A DNA stretch of 23,462 nucleotides from Clostridia bacterium (GCA_017408305.1 JAFQUU010000052.1:1-23462), one strand, 5' to 3'. Positions 1-6,808 are shown, counted from the first letter of the stretch. Numbers and translations: made by a program. Notes: generated by a model from the letters alone, not told the origin.

Positions 1-287
1 AATTTGGCGTTTCAGCTGCAGCACCTGTTGCAGTTGCAGCTGCTCCAGCAGCTGGCGCACCAGCAGCAGAAGAAAAAACAGAATTCACTGTTGTTCTTAA
101 AGAAGTTGGCGCAAACAAAATTGCAGTTATTAAAGTTGTTCGTGAACTTTTGCAACTTGGTCTTTCAGAAGCCAAAGCAATGGTTGACGGTGCACCTGCA
201 ACAATAAAAGAAAACGTTTCAGCTGATGATGCAAAAGCAATCGAAGCAAAACTTAAAGAAGCTGGCGCAACTGTTGAACTTAAATAA
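1..287 (+). CDS. rplL: 50S ribosomal protein L7/L12, C-terminal part (5' truncated)
   Basis: Reading from base 3 gives 94 codons and a TAA at 285-287. The visible protein begins in the Ala/Pro-rich hinge (APVAVAAAPAAGAP), followed by the L7/L12 C-terminal domain with EKTEFTVVL, GANKIAVIKVVRELLQLGLSEAK and the ending AKLKEAGATVELK, all typical of the family. L7/L12 forms the ribosomal stalk that recruits translation factors. The family is about 120-125 residues, so roughly 30 N-terminal residues (the dimerisation domain) lie before the window. A strong hairpin terminator follows 31 nt after the stop, so this is the last gene of its transcript, presumably the rplJ-rplL operon (inferred). Confidence 0.98.
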   Translation, partial: FGVSAAAPVAVAAAPAAGAPAAEEKTEFTVVLKEVGANKIAVIKVVRELLQLGLSEAKAMVDGAPATIKENVSADDAKAIEAKLKEAGATVELK

Positions 288-318
288 TTAATCAAACACC
301 CAATCTCAAATTTGTGTG

Positions 319-350
319 AAAAAAGAGCGATTACAAAGTCGCTCTTTTTT
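319..350. terminator. Bidirectional intrinsic terminator between rplL and the converging gene
   Basis: AAAAAAGAGCGA (319-330), an 8-nt loop, then TCGCTCTTTTTT (339-350): a perfect 12-bp stem ending in a U tract on either strand. It can end rplL (plus) and the hypothetical gene at 364-840 (minus). Confidence 0.93.
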
Positions 351-363
351 ATATTTCTAAATA

Positions 364-840
364 TTATAATTCCTGACAAGCACATTTCTTGGCAGAGAAG
401 TCTGCCTCTTGAAAGGCGATAAATGCACGGTCTATAAGTGCAATGTCTTTAATTTTATAAGTGGCTTCGCTATCCAAAGTTTTGCAAAAATCGTGCAGAA
501 GTTTTACATGCTCATTTTTCTTGCACTTTGCTTTGCAAGAAGTTGGCTTTGTTGCAACCATAAGTTGTCTACTTTTGCAGATGTCGTATAGTGTTTGTGC
601 TTTAAATACAGATTTTGGGTTAAAGTTTTTAGTTTCGTGAGAGTTGATAGAGATAATACACTCATTTTGGTTGTTTTGGACAAGTTGAAGTGGATAAAGT
701 TTTTTGCTGTCAAGAAAGAAAAGTTGTTGTTTTGCTTTGTTCATAATTGCAAAAGAAAAGTTTTGCTTAAGTGGTTCTTGAAAGATGTAAATGTCCTTCA
801 AACTAAATTCAATATCCTGAAATGATTTTGTTTTTTCCAT
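364..840 (-). CDS. Hypothetical cysteine-rich protein, 158 aa
   Basis: I do not recognise this protein. An open frame extends upstream to 918, but the real start is almost certainly the ATG at 840 (MEKTKSFQD). AGGAGG lies at 855-850 on the minus strand just before it, and a consensus promoter sits immediately upstream; the longer version would start beyond that promoter. The 158-residue protein has no visible signal peptide or membrane helix and is Lys-rich. It has seven cysteines, mostly in the second half (DICKS, TSCKAKCKK, DFCKT, KKCACQEL). The spacing is not a clear zinc ribbon, though metal binding is possible. It is monocistronic, ending at the terminator shared with rplL. Confidence 0.7.
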   Translation of the reverse strand: MEKTKSFQDIEFSLKDIYIFQEPLKQNFSFAIMNKAKQQLFFLDSKKLYPLQLVQNNQNECIISINSHETKNFNPKSVFKAQTLYDICKSRQLMVATKPTSCKAKCKKNEHVKLLHDFCKTLDSEATYKIKDIALIDRAFIAFQEADFSAKKCACQEL

Positions 841-861
841 TTGTTTCTTCCTCCTGACAAA

Positions 862-890
862 ATTATAAAAAATAATGCTTTTTTTGTCAA
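862..890 (-). promoter_or_regulatory. Consensus sigma-A promoter of the 158-aa gene
   Basis: On the minus strand, TTGACA (890-885), a 17-bp spacer and TATAAT (867-862) form a perfect consensus. Transcription should start near 855, leaving a leader of about 15 nt that begins at the SD. This fixes the start codon at 840. Confidence 0.85.
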
Positions 891-915
891 ATAATTGAGG
901 ATATTTGTCAAATAA
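884..915. repeat. Direct repeat TTGTCAAATAA, 21 bp apart, over the promoter -35
   Basis: Two identical 11-mers TTGTCAAATAA lie at 884-894 and 905-915, exactly 21 bp (two helical turns) apart. The first overlaps the -35 box of the 158-aa gene and the second lies just upstream. Same-face spacing fits a dimeric regulator site, but one copy contains the TGTCAA expected of any -35 box, so chance is possible. Confidence 0.4.
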
Positions 916-921
916 CATATT

Positions 922-946
922 AAAAAAAACACCATACGGTGCTTTT
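922..946 (-). terminator. Terminator of the two-gene small-protein operon
   Basis: Read on the minus strand: AAAAGCACC (946-938), loop GTAT, GGTGTTTTT (933-925), then more T. This is a 9-bp stem with one G-U pair and a U tract, overlapping the stop codon of the 58-aa gene. Confidence 0.7.
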
Positions 947-1121
947 ATTGTTCAAGTGATGCAATATTCTCTCTTCTCTTAGGTGGATTTTTGAAATCAA
1001 TATTTTCTTTTCTCTTAGGTGGATTTTTGAAATCAATATTTTCTTTGGTTTTGTAAGGGTTTTTAAATAAATAGTTTTCATCAATGTTGCGGTTTTGTTG
1101 CTTTTGATTAACTGATTGCAT
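945..1121 (-). CDS. Small protein with 12-residue tandem repeats, 58 aa
   Basis: An unannotated-size ORF starts at ATG 1121-1119, preceded by AAAGGAG, and stops at TAA 947-945. The protein is basic and Asn-rich. It holds three consecutive 12-residue units of the pattern F-K-N-P-[YP]-K-[TR]-[KR]-E-N-I-[DA]; the last two come largely from a perfect 36-bp DNA duplication. There are no hydrophobic helices or cysteines, so it is probably disordered. It lies 24 nt after the stop of the 65-aa gene, shares that gene's promoter and is followed at once by a terminator. Both genes end with nearly the same 15 nt (TCAC-TGAACAATAA with one difference between). The SD, operon position and codon-periodic repeat support a real gene; function is unknown. 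Confidence 0.72.
   Translation of the reverse strand: MQSVNQKQQNRNIDENYLFKNPYKTKENIDFKNPPKRKENIDFKNPPKRRENIASLEQ
975..1046. repeat. Perfect 36-bp tandem duplication inside the 58-aa gene
   Basis: Bases 975-1010 and 1011-1046 are identical, and 36 bp is exactly 12 codons. A diverged third unit at the protein level lies on the 5' side of the gene. The reading frame is preserved, so this is an in-frame repeat expansion. Confidence 0.95.
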
Positions 1122-1145
1122 TTTTTTCTCCTTTAATTATTTTCT

Positions 1146-1343
1146 TTATTGTTCACGTGATTGGTCTTGCTGACGTTTTTTCATTACAGCGTAAACCTCA
1201 GATATTTTAGGGCATCCTTCTTTTTTTTCAATAACTATCCTTTTTTCGTAAATTGGTCGACCTTTTTCATCAACTTTGTCTGTTTTTACTGGTTTTAAAG
1301 TCACACTTTTAATATTTGATTTTCTTTCAATCAGAATTGCCAT
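1146..1343 (-). CDS. Small hypothetical protein, 65 aa
   Basis: Start ATG at 1343 with AAGGAGG 8 nt upstream on the minus strand; stop TAA at 1148-1146. The protein is strongly basic and charged (MAILIERKSNIKSVTL, then VDEKGRPIYEKRIVIEKKEG), with one cysteine and no membrane segment. I do not recognise a family. It is the first gene of a two-gene operon driven by a perfect promoter at 1374-1402 and followed 24 nt later by the repeat-bearing 58-aa gene. The strong promoter and SD argue for an abundant small protein. A nucleic-acid-binding role would be only a guess from its charge. Confidence 0.78.
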   Translation of the reverse strand: MAILIERKSNIKSVTLKPVKTDKVDEKGRPIYEKRIVIEKKEGCPKISEVYAVMKKRQQDQSREQ

Positions 1344-1373
1344 ATTCTTTTCCTCCTTTTATGTATTTTAAAT

Positions 1374-1402
1374 ATTATAACACGAGATTAAGAATATGTC
1401 AA
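1374..1402 (-). promoter_or_regulatory. Consensus sigma-A promoter of the small-protein operon
   Basis: On the minus strand: TTGACA (1402-1397), a 17-bp spacer, TATAAT (1379-1374). Transcription should start about 7 nt downstream, before the AAGGAGG of the 65-aa gene. Confidence 0.88.
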
Positions 1403-1409
1403 TACCCCT

Positions 1410-2072
1410 TTATTTCCAGTCAATTTCGGGCAAGTTATTGGCTTTTAAAAATGCGTTGCATTTTGAAAAATGCTTGCATCCAAAAAATCCTGCATATGCA
1501 GAAAGTGGGCTTGGGTGTGGTGCATAAAAGATTTTGTGAAGGGGGTTGGTGATTAGTGGCATAAACGCCTTTGCGTTTGCACCCCAGAGAAGAAAAACAA
1601 CAGGCTCTTGTTTTTCGTTGATTTTCTTAATAACTGCCGTTGTAAAATTTTCCCAGCCTTTGTTTTTGTGGGAGTTTGGCTGAGAGTTTCTAACCGTAAG
1701 CACACTGTTAAGCGGAAGCACTCCTTGAACAGCCCATCGGCGAAGGTCGCCCGTTTTGATGGTTTCTATGCCAAGGTCTGATTCAATTTCTTTAAATATA
1801 TTTTTAAGTGATGGTGGTAAAATAATGCCCTCCGGCACAGCAAAACTAAGCCCCATTGCTTGCCCAGGTTGATGATAAGGGTCCTGCCCGATAATGACAA
1901 CCTTGACATCTTGATATTTGCAGTAGTTTAGGGCATTAAAGATATTTTCCATTGCTGGATAAATTGTATGGCGAGAATACTCTTCTTTTAAAAATTTTTG
2001 AAGGTCTGAAAAGTAAGGTGCAGAAAACTCATCTTTTAAAACTTCAAGCCAGTTTTTTGTAATTTTTATCAT
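1410..2072 (-). CDS. ung: Uracil-DNA glycosylase (family 1)
   Basis: This 220-residue protein, the normal length for Ung, removes uracil from DNA to start base excision repair. Visible motifs are the water-activating GQDPYHQPGQA (62-72, catalytic Asp64), the uracil-binding VLPLNSVLTV (118-127), LLWGANA (161-167) and the minor-groove loop HPSPLSAY (His186 onward). The N-terminal NWLEVLKDEF-APYF matches the family start, so the ATG at 2072 is well placed. No Shine-Dalgarno precedes it, and promoter elements end only 6 nt upstream, so it is probably translated from a leaderless mRNA. It is divergent from the DUF1828-like gene. Confidence 0.97.
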   Translation of the reverse strand: MIKITKNWLEVLKDEFSAPYFSDLQKFLKEEYSRHTIYPAMENIFNALNYCKYQDVKVVIIGQDPYHQPGQAMGLSFAVPEGIILPPSLKNIFKEIESDLGIETIKTGDLRRWAVQGVLPLNSVLTVRNSQPNSHKNKGWENFTTAVIKKINEKQEPVVFLLWGANAKAFMPLITNPLHKIFYAPHPSPLSAYAGFFGCKHFSKCNAFLKANNLPEIDWK

Positions 2073-2078
2073 AATTAT

Positions 2079-2106
2079 AGTGTAGCAATTTGGAAGAATT
2101 TGTCAA
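2079..2106 (-). promoter_or_regulatory. ung promoter, predicted leaderless transcript
   Basis: On the minus strand: TTGACA (2106-2101), 16-bp spacer, TACACT (2084-2079), then 6 nt, then the ATG at 2072. This puts the start of transcription on or beside the A of the ATG. A perfect TATAAT (2079-2074) lies even closer, but it is 21 bp from the -35 and would start transcription inside the gene. Confidence 0.6.
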
Positions 2107-2138
2107 TTAAAATAAGGTTTTTAAATATTTGATTTTGC

Positions 2139-2167
2139 TTGTCAAAATGCTTTTATTGTGGTAATAT
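2139..2167 (+). promoter_or_regulatory. Promoter of the DUF1828-like gene
   Basis: TTGTCA (2139-2144), 17-bp spacer, TAATAT (2162-2167). The start should be near 2174, just before the AGAGGTGAG SD of the gene at 2188. Confidence 0.65.
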
Positions 2168-2187
2168 TGCAAGAAAAGAGGTGAGTT

Positions 2188-2568
2188 ATGGATATCAAAA
2201 CCACGCTTGGCAGTTTTTTTGTTGTGAATGAACAAAAAGAAGGCGAACTTTTTGAAGTTGTAACGCAGATTATGCTTTATAAAAACATACCGTTTGTGTT
2301 TTATGTTGAAAAGACTGAAGATGGCTACAGAATTTCTGACCATAAACTTGTTTGCACTTTCCTTTCAAAAATTTTTGACCTCAAATCTGACGATGTAAAA
2401 CTTTGTATTCAAGAAGTTTTAAATATAAATCGCGTGCAACTAAAGAAAGGTGAAGTTTTTGTAAATTTGAAAAATGAACATAACCTAAACTTTTTTGTTT
2501 CTAATTTTTTGGTGGCAGTTAGCCAACTTATTCGTATGCAAGTGTTTTTTGATAAGCCTGAATATTAA
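2188..2568 (+). CDS. DUF1828-like hypothetical protein, 126 aa
   Basis: Starts at ATG 2188 with AGAGGTGAG a few nt upstream. The order of elements resembles the DUF1828 domain: a strand region FVFYVEKTEDGYRISDHKLVCTFL (residues 36-59), where GYRISD stands for the usual Y-LTD-G element, then a helical block SDDVKLCIQEVLNINRVQLKKGEVFV, then NFFVSNFLVAVSQLIRM like the family's closing helix. That domain is found in phage- and defence-associated as well as chromosomal proteins, and its biochemical function is not established. The gene appears monocistronic, followed by the SRP RNA promoter. The family call is from recalled pattern, not a profile search. Confidence 0.6.
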   Translation: MDIKTTLGSFFVVNEQKEGELFEVVTQIMLYKNIPFVFYVEKTEDGYRISDHKLVCTFLSKIFDLKSDDVKLCIQEVLNINRVQLKKGEVFVNLKNEHNLNFFVSNFLVAVSQLIRMQVFFDKPEY

Positions 2569-2576
2569 AAAAATCC

Positions 2577-2605
2577 TTGCAAAATGATTTTGTTTGCATT
2601 ATAAT
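2577..2605 (+). promoter_or_regulatory. Promoter of the SRP RNA gene
   Basis: TTGCAA (2577-2582), 17-bp spacer, TATAAT (2600-2605). The predicted transcription start near 2611-2612 coincides with the first paired bases of the SRP RNA. Confidence 0.8.
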
Positions 2606-2610
2606 AGTTA

Positions 2611-2884
2611 AGACCGTACTAGGTGGGGAGCCAGTGGTGCCCTGTATCTGCAATCCACTATAGCAGAGCCGAACGGTTGCCTCGGGAAGTACCTCTTTTA
2701 ATCTTTTAATTAAATGGAGTGTTGAAATCAGGGTCTTAGGCAATAAAGTCTTGTGAACCATGTCAGGTCCGGAAGGAAGCAGCATTAAGCAAGTCCTTTA
2801 TGTGCACTAAGGTGGCTTTGGTGGAGCAAAGTTTCTTTAAAAATTTTAAGCAGGGCTTAACAAAGCAACTTGTACGGTTTTTTT
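2611..2884 (+). ncRNA. ffs: Signal recognition particle RNA, large Alu-containing bacterial type
   Basis: The conserved Ffh-binding loop core GTCAGGTCCGGAAGGAAGC is at 2762-2780, inside GAACCATG...AGCATTAAG as in Bacillus scRNA. The 5' part (CCGTACTAGGTGGGGAG, then GTGCCCTGTATCTGCAATCC and CAGAGCCGAA) matches the Alu domain of the Bacillus 6S-type SRP RNA. The 5' ACCGTAC (2613-2619) pairs with 3' GTACGGT (2872-2878), and the following T7 both closes the molecule and ends transcription. The length of about 274 nt is the Bacillus/Clostridium size class, unlike the 114-nt E. coli 4.5S RNA. It forms the SRP with Ffh for cotranslational membrane targeting. Confidence 0.95.
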
Positions 2885-2895
2885 ATGCTTTGTAC

Positions 2896-2924
2896 TTGAA
2901 ATTCTAACTAACTTTTGTTATAAT
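2896..2924 (+). promoter_or_regulatory. Promoter of the CBS-ileS-pepF operon
   Basis: TTGAAA (2896-2901), 17-bp spacer, TATAAT (2919-2924). The start near 2931 makes the ATG at 2925 untranscribable and selects the ATG at 2943, which is preceded by TAGGAG. No T-box or other riboswitch separates this promoter from ileS. Confidence 0.8.
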
Positions 2925-2942
2925 ATGCAAATAGGAGATTTT

Positions 2943-3674
2943 ATGAGTGAAAAAGCAAATTTGTCAAATGCCGAAAGGTTTGTAAAAGCCTATAATATTA
3001 TAGACCAATCGCTTAGGCAAAGACATAACATAAGAAGAAGTTTAAGTTTTTCTGACATGATAAGAAAAACTGTTGTGGTCAACTATATTGTAAGAAAATA
3101 TGAAGACCAACTTATTGATTATGGCAGGCTAAGAAATGCCATTATTCATAACTCAAGTGATGAGTTTTTGATTGCAGAGCCACACACAGATGTTGTTGAA
3201 GAGTTTGAAAAAATTGCAGACCTTGTGTCTGCTCCACCAAAAGTGTTTGACACTGTTTGTACAAAGGAAGTCTTTACGGTGGAACATTCAACAAACCTTT
3301 ATGATGTGATTAAACTTATTTACTCTTCATCATACAGCAATATTCCGGTTTACAAAAATGGTGGGGTGATTGGCGTTGCAAACGGGCAAAAAATACTGGA
3401 TTACATTGGCAAACACTTAAACTATGGTGTTGATATTGATGACTTTTTGAAAAACACAACCATAGAAAAGTTTGTTAAGGACCAATCCGGCACTGAAATC
3501 AAATACTTTGAGGTTTGCGACATAAACCTTACTGTTGAAAAAGCCCTTAATTTGTTTTTTCAAAACAGAAAACTACTTATGATTATCTTAACGCCAAGTG
3601 GTATGCTTCAAGAAATGCCAATTGGCCTTATAACACCAACTGACATTATGGATTTAAACAAAGTTATTGAATAG
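2943..3674 (+). CDS. HEPN-like N-terminal region plus CBS-pair protein, 243 aa
   Basis: The start at ATG 2943 is chosen because TAGGAG lies 7 nt upstream and the -10 box ends at 2924; a longer frame from 2925 would start at or before the transcription start. Residues 10-95 are helical and contain GRLRNAIIHN (61-70), an R-N-x3-H arrangement (Arg64 to His69) like the Rx4-6H signature of HEPN domains. Residues about 100-243 form two CBS repeats (IPVYKNGGVIGVANGQKILDYI; MPIGLITPTDIMDL), which usually bind adenine nucleotides. A nucleotide-gated helical or RNase-like module is inferred. It ends with its stop overlapping the SD of ileS, so the two are tightly coupled. Confidence 0.75.
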   Translation: MSEKANLSNAERFVKAYNIIDQSLRQRHNIRRSLSFSDMIRKTVVVNYIVRKYEDQLIDYGRLRNAIIHNSSDEFLIAEPHTDVVEEFEKIADLVSAPPKVFDTVCTKEVFTVEHSTNLYDVIKLIYSSSYSNIPVYKNGGVIGVANGQKILDYIGKHLNYGVDIDDFLKNTTIEKFVKDQSGTEIKYFEVCDINLTVEKALNLFFQNRKLLMIILTPSGMLQEMPIGLITPTDIMDLNKVIE

Positions 3675-3685
3675 GAGAAAAATTT

Positions 3686-6600
3686 ATGCTTAAAAAAGAA
3701 AAATCAGTTCCAAACTTTTTGGCAAACGAACACGAAGTTTTAAAATTTTGGACAGAAAATAATATCAATCAAAAATATATAAACAAAAATAAGGGAAGTC
3801 AAAAGTATTATGCTTTTCTTGATGGCCCAATCACTGCAAACTCTTCTGCAGGGGTGCATCATGGCTGGAACAGAACACTTAAAGATGCGTTTTTGAAATA
3901 TAGAACAATGCAGGGTTTTGATGCACACTATCAAAGTGGTTTTGATGCACAAGGCCTTTGGGTTGAAGTTGAAACTGAAAAAGACCTTGGTCTTAAAGAC
4001 AAGCGTGATATTGAAGCACTTGGGCTTGATAAGTTTACTGAAGCATGCATGGCAAGGGTAAACAAGTATGCAGGGGTTATTGCAGGGCAGTCTAAACGCC
4101 TTGGACAGTTTATGGACTGGGACAACTCTTACTTCACAAACTCTGACAGAAACATTACTTCAATTTGGCACTTTTTAAAGGTTTGCCACGAAAAAGGCTG
4201 GCTTGAGAAAAAATATAGGCCAATGCCTTGGTGCAGTCATTGTGGCACAAGCCTTTCAGAGCATGAACTTGCAGACAACTATAAAGATATGGAACACGAG
4301 GCAGTGTTTTTAAAACTTCCAATCAAAAACACTGATATGAGTATCGTGGTTTGGACAACAACACCATGGACGCTTTGTGCAAATGTTGCAATCGCAGTAA
4401 ACCCTGAGTTTGACTATTTAGTTTGTAAAGTGAAGTCAACTGACCGTAAACTTATTATCTGCAAAACAACCAAAAAAGTTTTGAAAGATGATATTGTTGA
4501 GGTTGAAAGGGTGCTAAAGGGCTCTGACCTTGTGGGCATGGAATACGAAACCTTTTTTGAAGAACTTCCTCAACAAAACTTCCCTCACAAAATTGTTGCT
4601 TGGGATATGGTTGAAGCAGACGAAGGTGCAGGTGATGTTCATATTGCCCCAGGCTGTGGAAGTGAAGACTTTGAACTTGGCCAAAGCCTTGGTCTTCCAA
4701 ACATTTTGCCTGTTGATGAAAGTGGCATTTTCTATGACGATTTTGGCTTTTTGGCAGGTAAGGAAGCAGACAAGGTAAATGACCTTGTGTTTGAAGAACT
4801 TAAAAAACGCGACAAAATCTATTATTCTCACAATTACACTCACAGATACGCTGTTTGCTGGCGTTGCAAAAAACCACTTATCTATCGTTTGACGGAAGAG
4901 TGGTACATCAAGGTTGATGAAATTAGGCCTCTTCTTTTGAAGGCAGTTGAAGATGTTGAATGGCAACCAGCATTTTTGAAGAAAAATATGTTGGCGTGGC
5001 TTGAAAATATGGGCGATTGGTGCATTTCACGCAAGCGTTTTTACGGACTGCCACTTCCGTTCTATAAATGTGAAAAATGTGGTAAACTTCATGTTATTGG
5101 AAGTCTTGAGGAACTTAAAAAACTTGGAGGCAAAGAAGAAGTGGAGGCACTTCCACATCTGCATAGGCCTTATATCGACAAAATTAAAATAAATTGCGAA
5201 TGTGGTGGAAAGGCAGAACGCGTTAGTGAAGTTGGCGACTGCTGGCTTGATGCAGGTATTACACCTTTCTCAACAAAAAAATATTTTGAAGATAAAGAAT
5301 TTTTTGAAAAGAACTTCCCAGCAGAGTGCGTGATTGAAATGAGAGAACAAATTCGCCTTTGGTTCTATGCACTTTTGTTTATGAGTGTAACACTTACTGG
5401 CAAAGCACCTTACAAAAAGGTTATTGGCTTTGGCATGCTTGTCAACGAAGATGGTGCGAAGTTCTCTAAAACAGGCTCAAACAACATTCTTTTGGATGGG
5501 GCTTGTGAACAGTTTGGCGCAGATGTAATCCGTTATATGTTTGCAGCAAACAATATGCTGGCTGACACCCGTTTTGGCGAAGGCGTTGTTGATGATGTAA
5601 AAAGAAAGTTCATGGGGCTTTGGAACAGTTATGTCTTTTTCAATACTTATGCAGTTCTAGACAATCCAAATCTTGATGGCTATAAACCAGACTTTAACAC
5701 TTTGGATAAAACAGATAAGTGGCTTATTGTAAGAACAAATGCCCTTAAAGCGTTTGCCGAAAATGCATATAACACCAACACTTTGTATCTTTTGACAAAA
5801 GAGGTTGAAAACTTTATTGATGACCTTTCAAATTGGTACATTCGAATAAACCGTAAGCGTTTCTGGAAAGGCGAAAACCAGACTGACAAACTTAATGCAT
5901 ATTATGCGTTGTATGGTGCAATCAAAACACTGTGTCAAATATTGGCACCAATCACACCTTATATGACTGAATATATTTGGCAAAATCTTGTAAGAGAACT
6001 TGAGCCACAAGAGGCTGAAAGTATTCTTCTTTCATCTTTCCCAAAAGTAGAAACATTTGAAGATGAAAAACAAGTCCTAACTGATACCGAAATTGTAAGA
6101 AACATCATCACTCTTGCTCAGCGTCTTCGCAATGAAAACAACTTAAAAGTTAAACAACCTCTTGCAAAAATGTATATCTCTGCTAATGCGATAGTTCAAA
6201 GTGCAGTGCTTAAGTTTGAAAATATCATTAAAGAAGAACTTAATATCAAAGAAATTTTGTTTGAAGAAAACATTGATGTGTTCAACACACAATATTTGGC
6301 TGTAAACTTTAAAAACGCAGGCAGGGTGCTTAAAGGCGAAGTGCAAAAACTTAAAGTGGCACTGGAATCTTTAGATGCTGACACTATGCAAAAATATATG
6401 GAAGAGTACAAACAAGGTGCAGTGAATATTGAACCTTTTGGCACACTTGATAAAGACATTTTTGTGGTTCAGGCCAAGGCAAAAGAGGAGTTCGTGATTG
6501 CAACAGAAAACATGATAACTGTTGTGCTTGACACAAACCTTACAGAAGAACTTGTTGAAGAAGGCATTTTCCGCGAACTTGTAAGGGTGCTTCAGGTTGT

Positions 6601-6808
6601 AAGAAAAGAAGCAGGGTTTAATGTTGAAGACAGAATCAATGCCAAGTTTGAAACCACAGGGGCAGTACTTTCAAAAGTTATTAACAAATATCTAGACAAA
6701 ATCATGCAAGATGTTTTGATTACGGAAATGCTATCTACTGGCGAGTTTGACTTTGAAAAAACAGTTGAAATTGCTGGTGAAACAATCAATATTTTTGTAA
6801 AAAAATAA
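3686..6808 (+). CDS. ileS: Isoleucyl-tRNA synthetase (long type)
   Basis: This 1040-residue class I synthetase charges tRNA-Ile. The HIGH site reads VHHGW (57-61) within DGPITANSSAGVHHGWNR; the KMSKS site reads KFSKT (592-596). The editing (CP1) domain shows WTTTPWTLCANVAIAVNP (223-240) and the GAGDVHIAPGCGSEDFELG block (314-332). GFDAQGLWVEVE (85-96) and MGDWCISRKRFYGLPLPFY (442-460) are core signatures. Cys pairs at 183/186, 391/394, 462/465 and 504/506 suggest zinc sites. The C-terminal EELVEEGIFRELVRVLQVVRKEAGF tail and the length fit the eukaryote-like/type 2 lineage rather than the ~920-residue type 1. AGGAG at 3673-3677 overlaps the upstream stop codon. Confidence 0.97.
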   Translation: MLKKEKSVPNFLANEHEVLKFWTENNINQKYINKNKGSQKYYAFLDGPITANSSAGVHHGWNRTLKDAFLKYRTMQGFDAHYQSGFDAQGLWVEVETEKDLGLKDKRDIEALGLDKFTEACMARVNKYAGVIAGQSKRLGQFMDWDNSYFTNSDRNITSIWHFLKVCHEKGWLEKKYRPMPWCSHCGTSLSEHELADNYKDMEHEAVFLKLPIKNTDMSIVVWTTTPWTLCANVAIAVNPEFDYLVCKVKSTDRKLIICKTTKKVLKDDIVEVERVLKGSDLVGMEYETFFEELPQQNFPHKIVAWDMVEADEGAGDVHIAPGCGSEDFELGQSLGLPNILPVDESGIFYDDFGFLAGKEADKVNDLVFEELKKRDKIYYSHNYTHRYAVCWRCKKPLIYRLTEEWYIKVDEIRPLLLKAVEDVEWQPAFLKKNMLAWLENMGDWCISRKRFYGLPLPFYKCEKCGKLHVIGSLEELKKLGGKEEVEALPHLHRPYIDKIKINCECGGKAERVSEVGDCWLDAGITPFSTKKYFEDKEFFEKNFPAECVIEMREQIRLWFYALLFMSVTLTGKAPYKKVIGFGMLVNEDGAKFSKTGSNNILLDGACEQFGADVIRYMFAANNMLADTRFGEGVVDDVKRKFMGLWNSYVFFNTYAVLDNPNLDGYKPDFNTLDKTDKWLIVRTNALKAFAENAYNTNTLYLLTKEVENFIDDLSNWYIRINRKRFWKGENQTDKLNAYYALYGAIKTLCQILAPITPYMTEYIWQNLVRELEPQEAESILLSSFPKVETFEDEKQVLTDTEIVRNIITLAQRLRNENNLKVKQPLAKMYISANAIVQSAVLKFENIIKEELNIKEILFEENIDVFNTQYLAVNFKNAGRVLKGEVQKLKVALESLDADTMQKYMEEYKQGAVNIEPFGTLDKDIFVVQAKAKEEFVIATENMITVVLDTNLTEELVEEGIFRELVRVLQVVRKEAGFNVEDRINAKFETTGAVLSKVINKYLDKIMQDVLITEMLSTGEFDFEKTVEIAGETINIFVKK

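Noticed and set aside
975..1046. Tandem 36-bp repeat as a possible CRISPR array
   Set aside because: The two units abut with no spacer, are in frame with a small gene and encode a repeated peptide.
2074..2079. Perfect TATAAT just before the ung ATG as its -10 box
   Set aside because: It is 21 bp from the TTGACA and would start transcription inside the gene; TACACT at 16 bp gives a workable start on the ATG.
2528..2785. 85-codon minus-strand frame
   Set aside because: It lies over the SRP RNA and the end of the DUF1828-like gene; its sequence is the complement of conserved RNA.
2884..3685. T-box riboswitch expected before ileS
   Set aside because: The promoter lies before the CBS gene, and no specifier stem, T-box sequence or terminator is seen before ileS.
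4514..4966. 150-codon minus-strand frame
   Set aside because: A shadow frame inside the well-supported ileS; no SD or promoter of its own.
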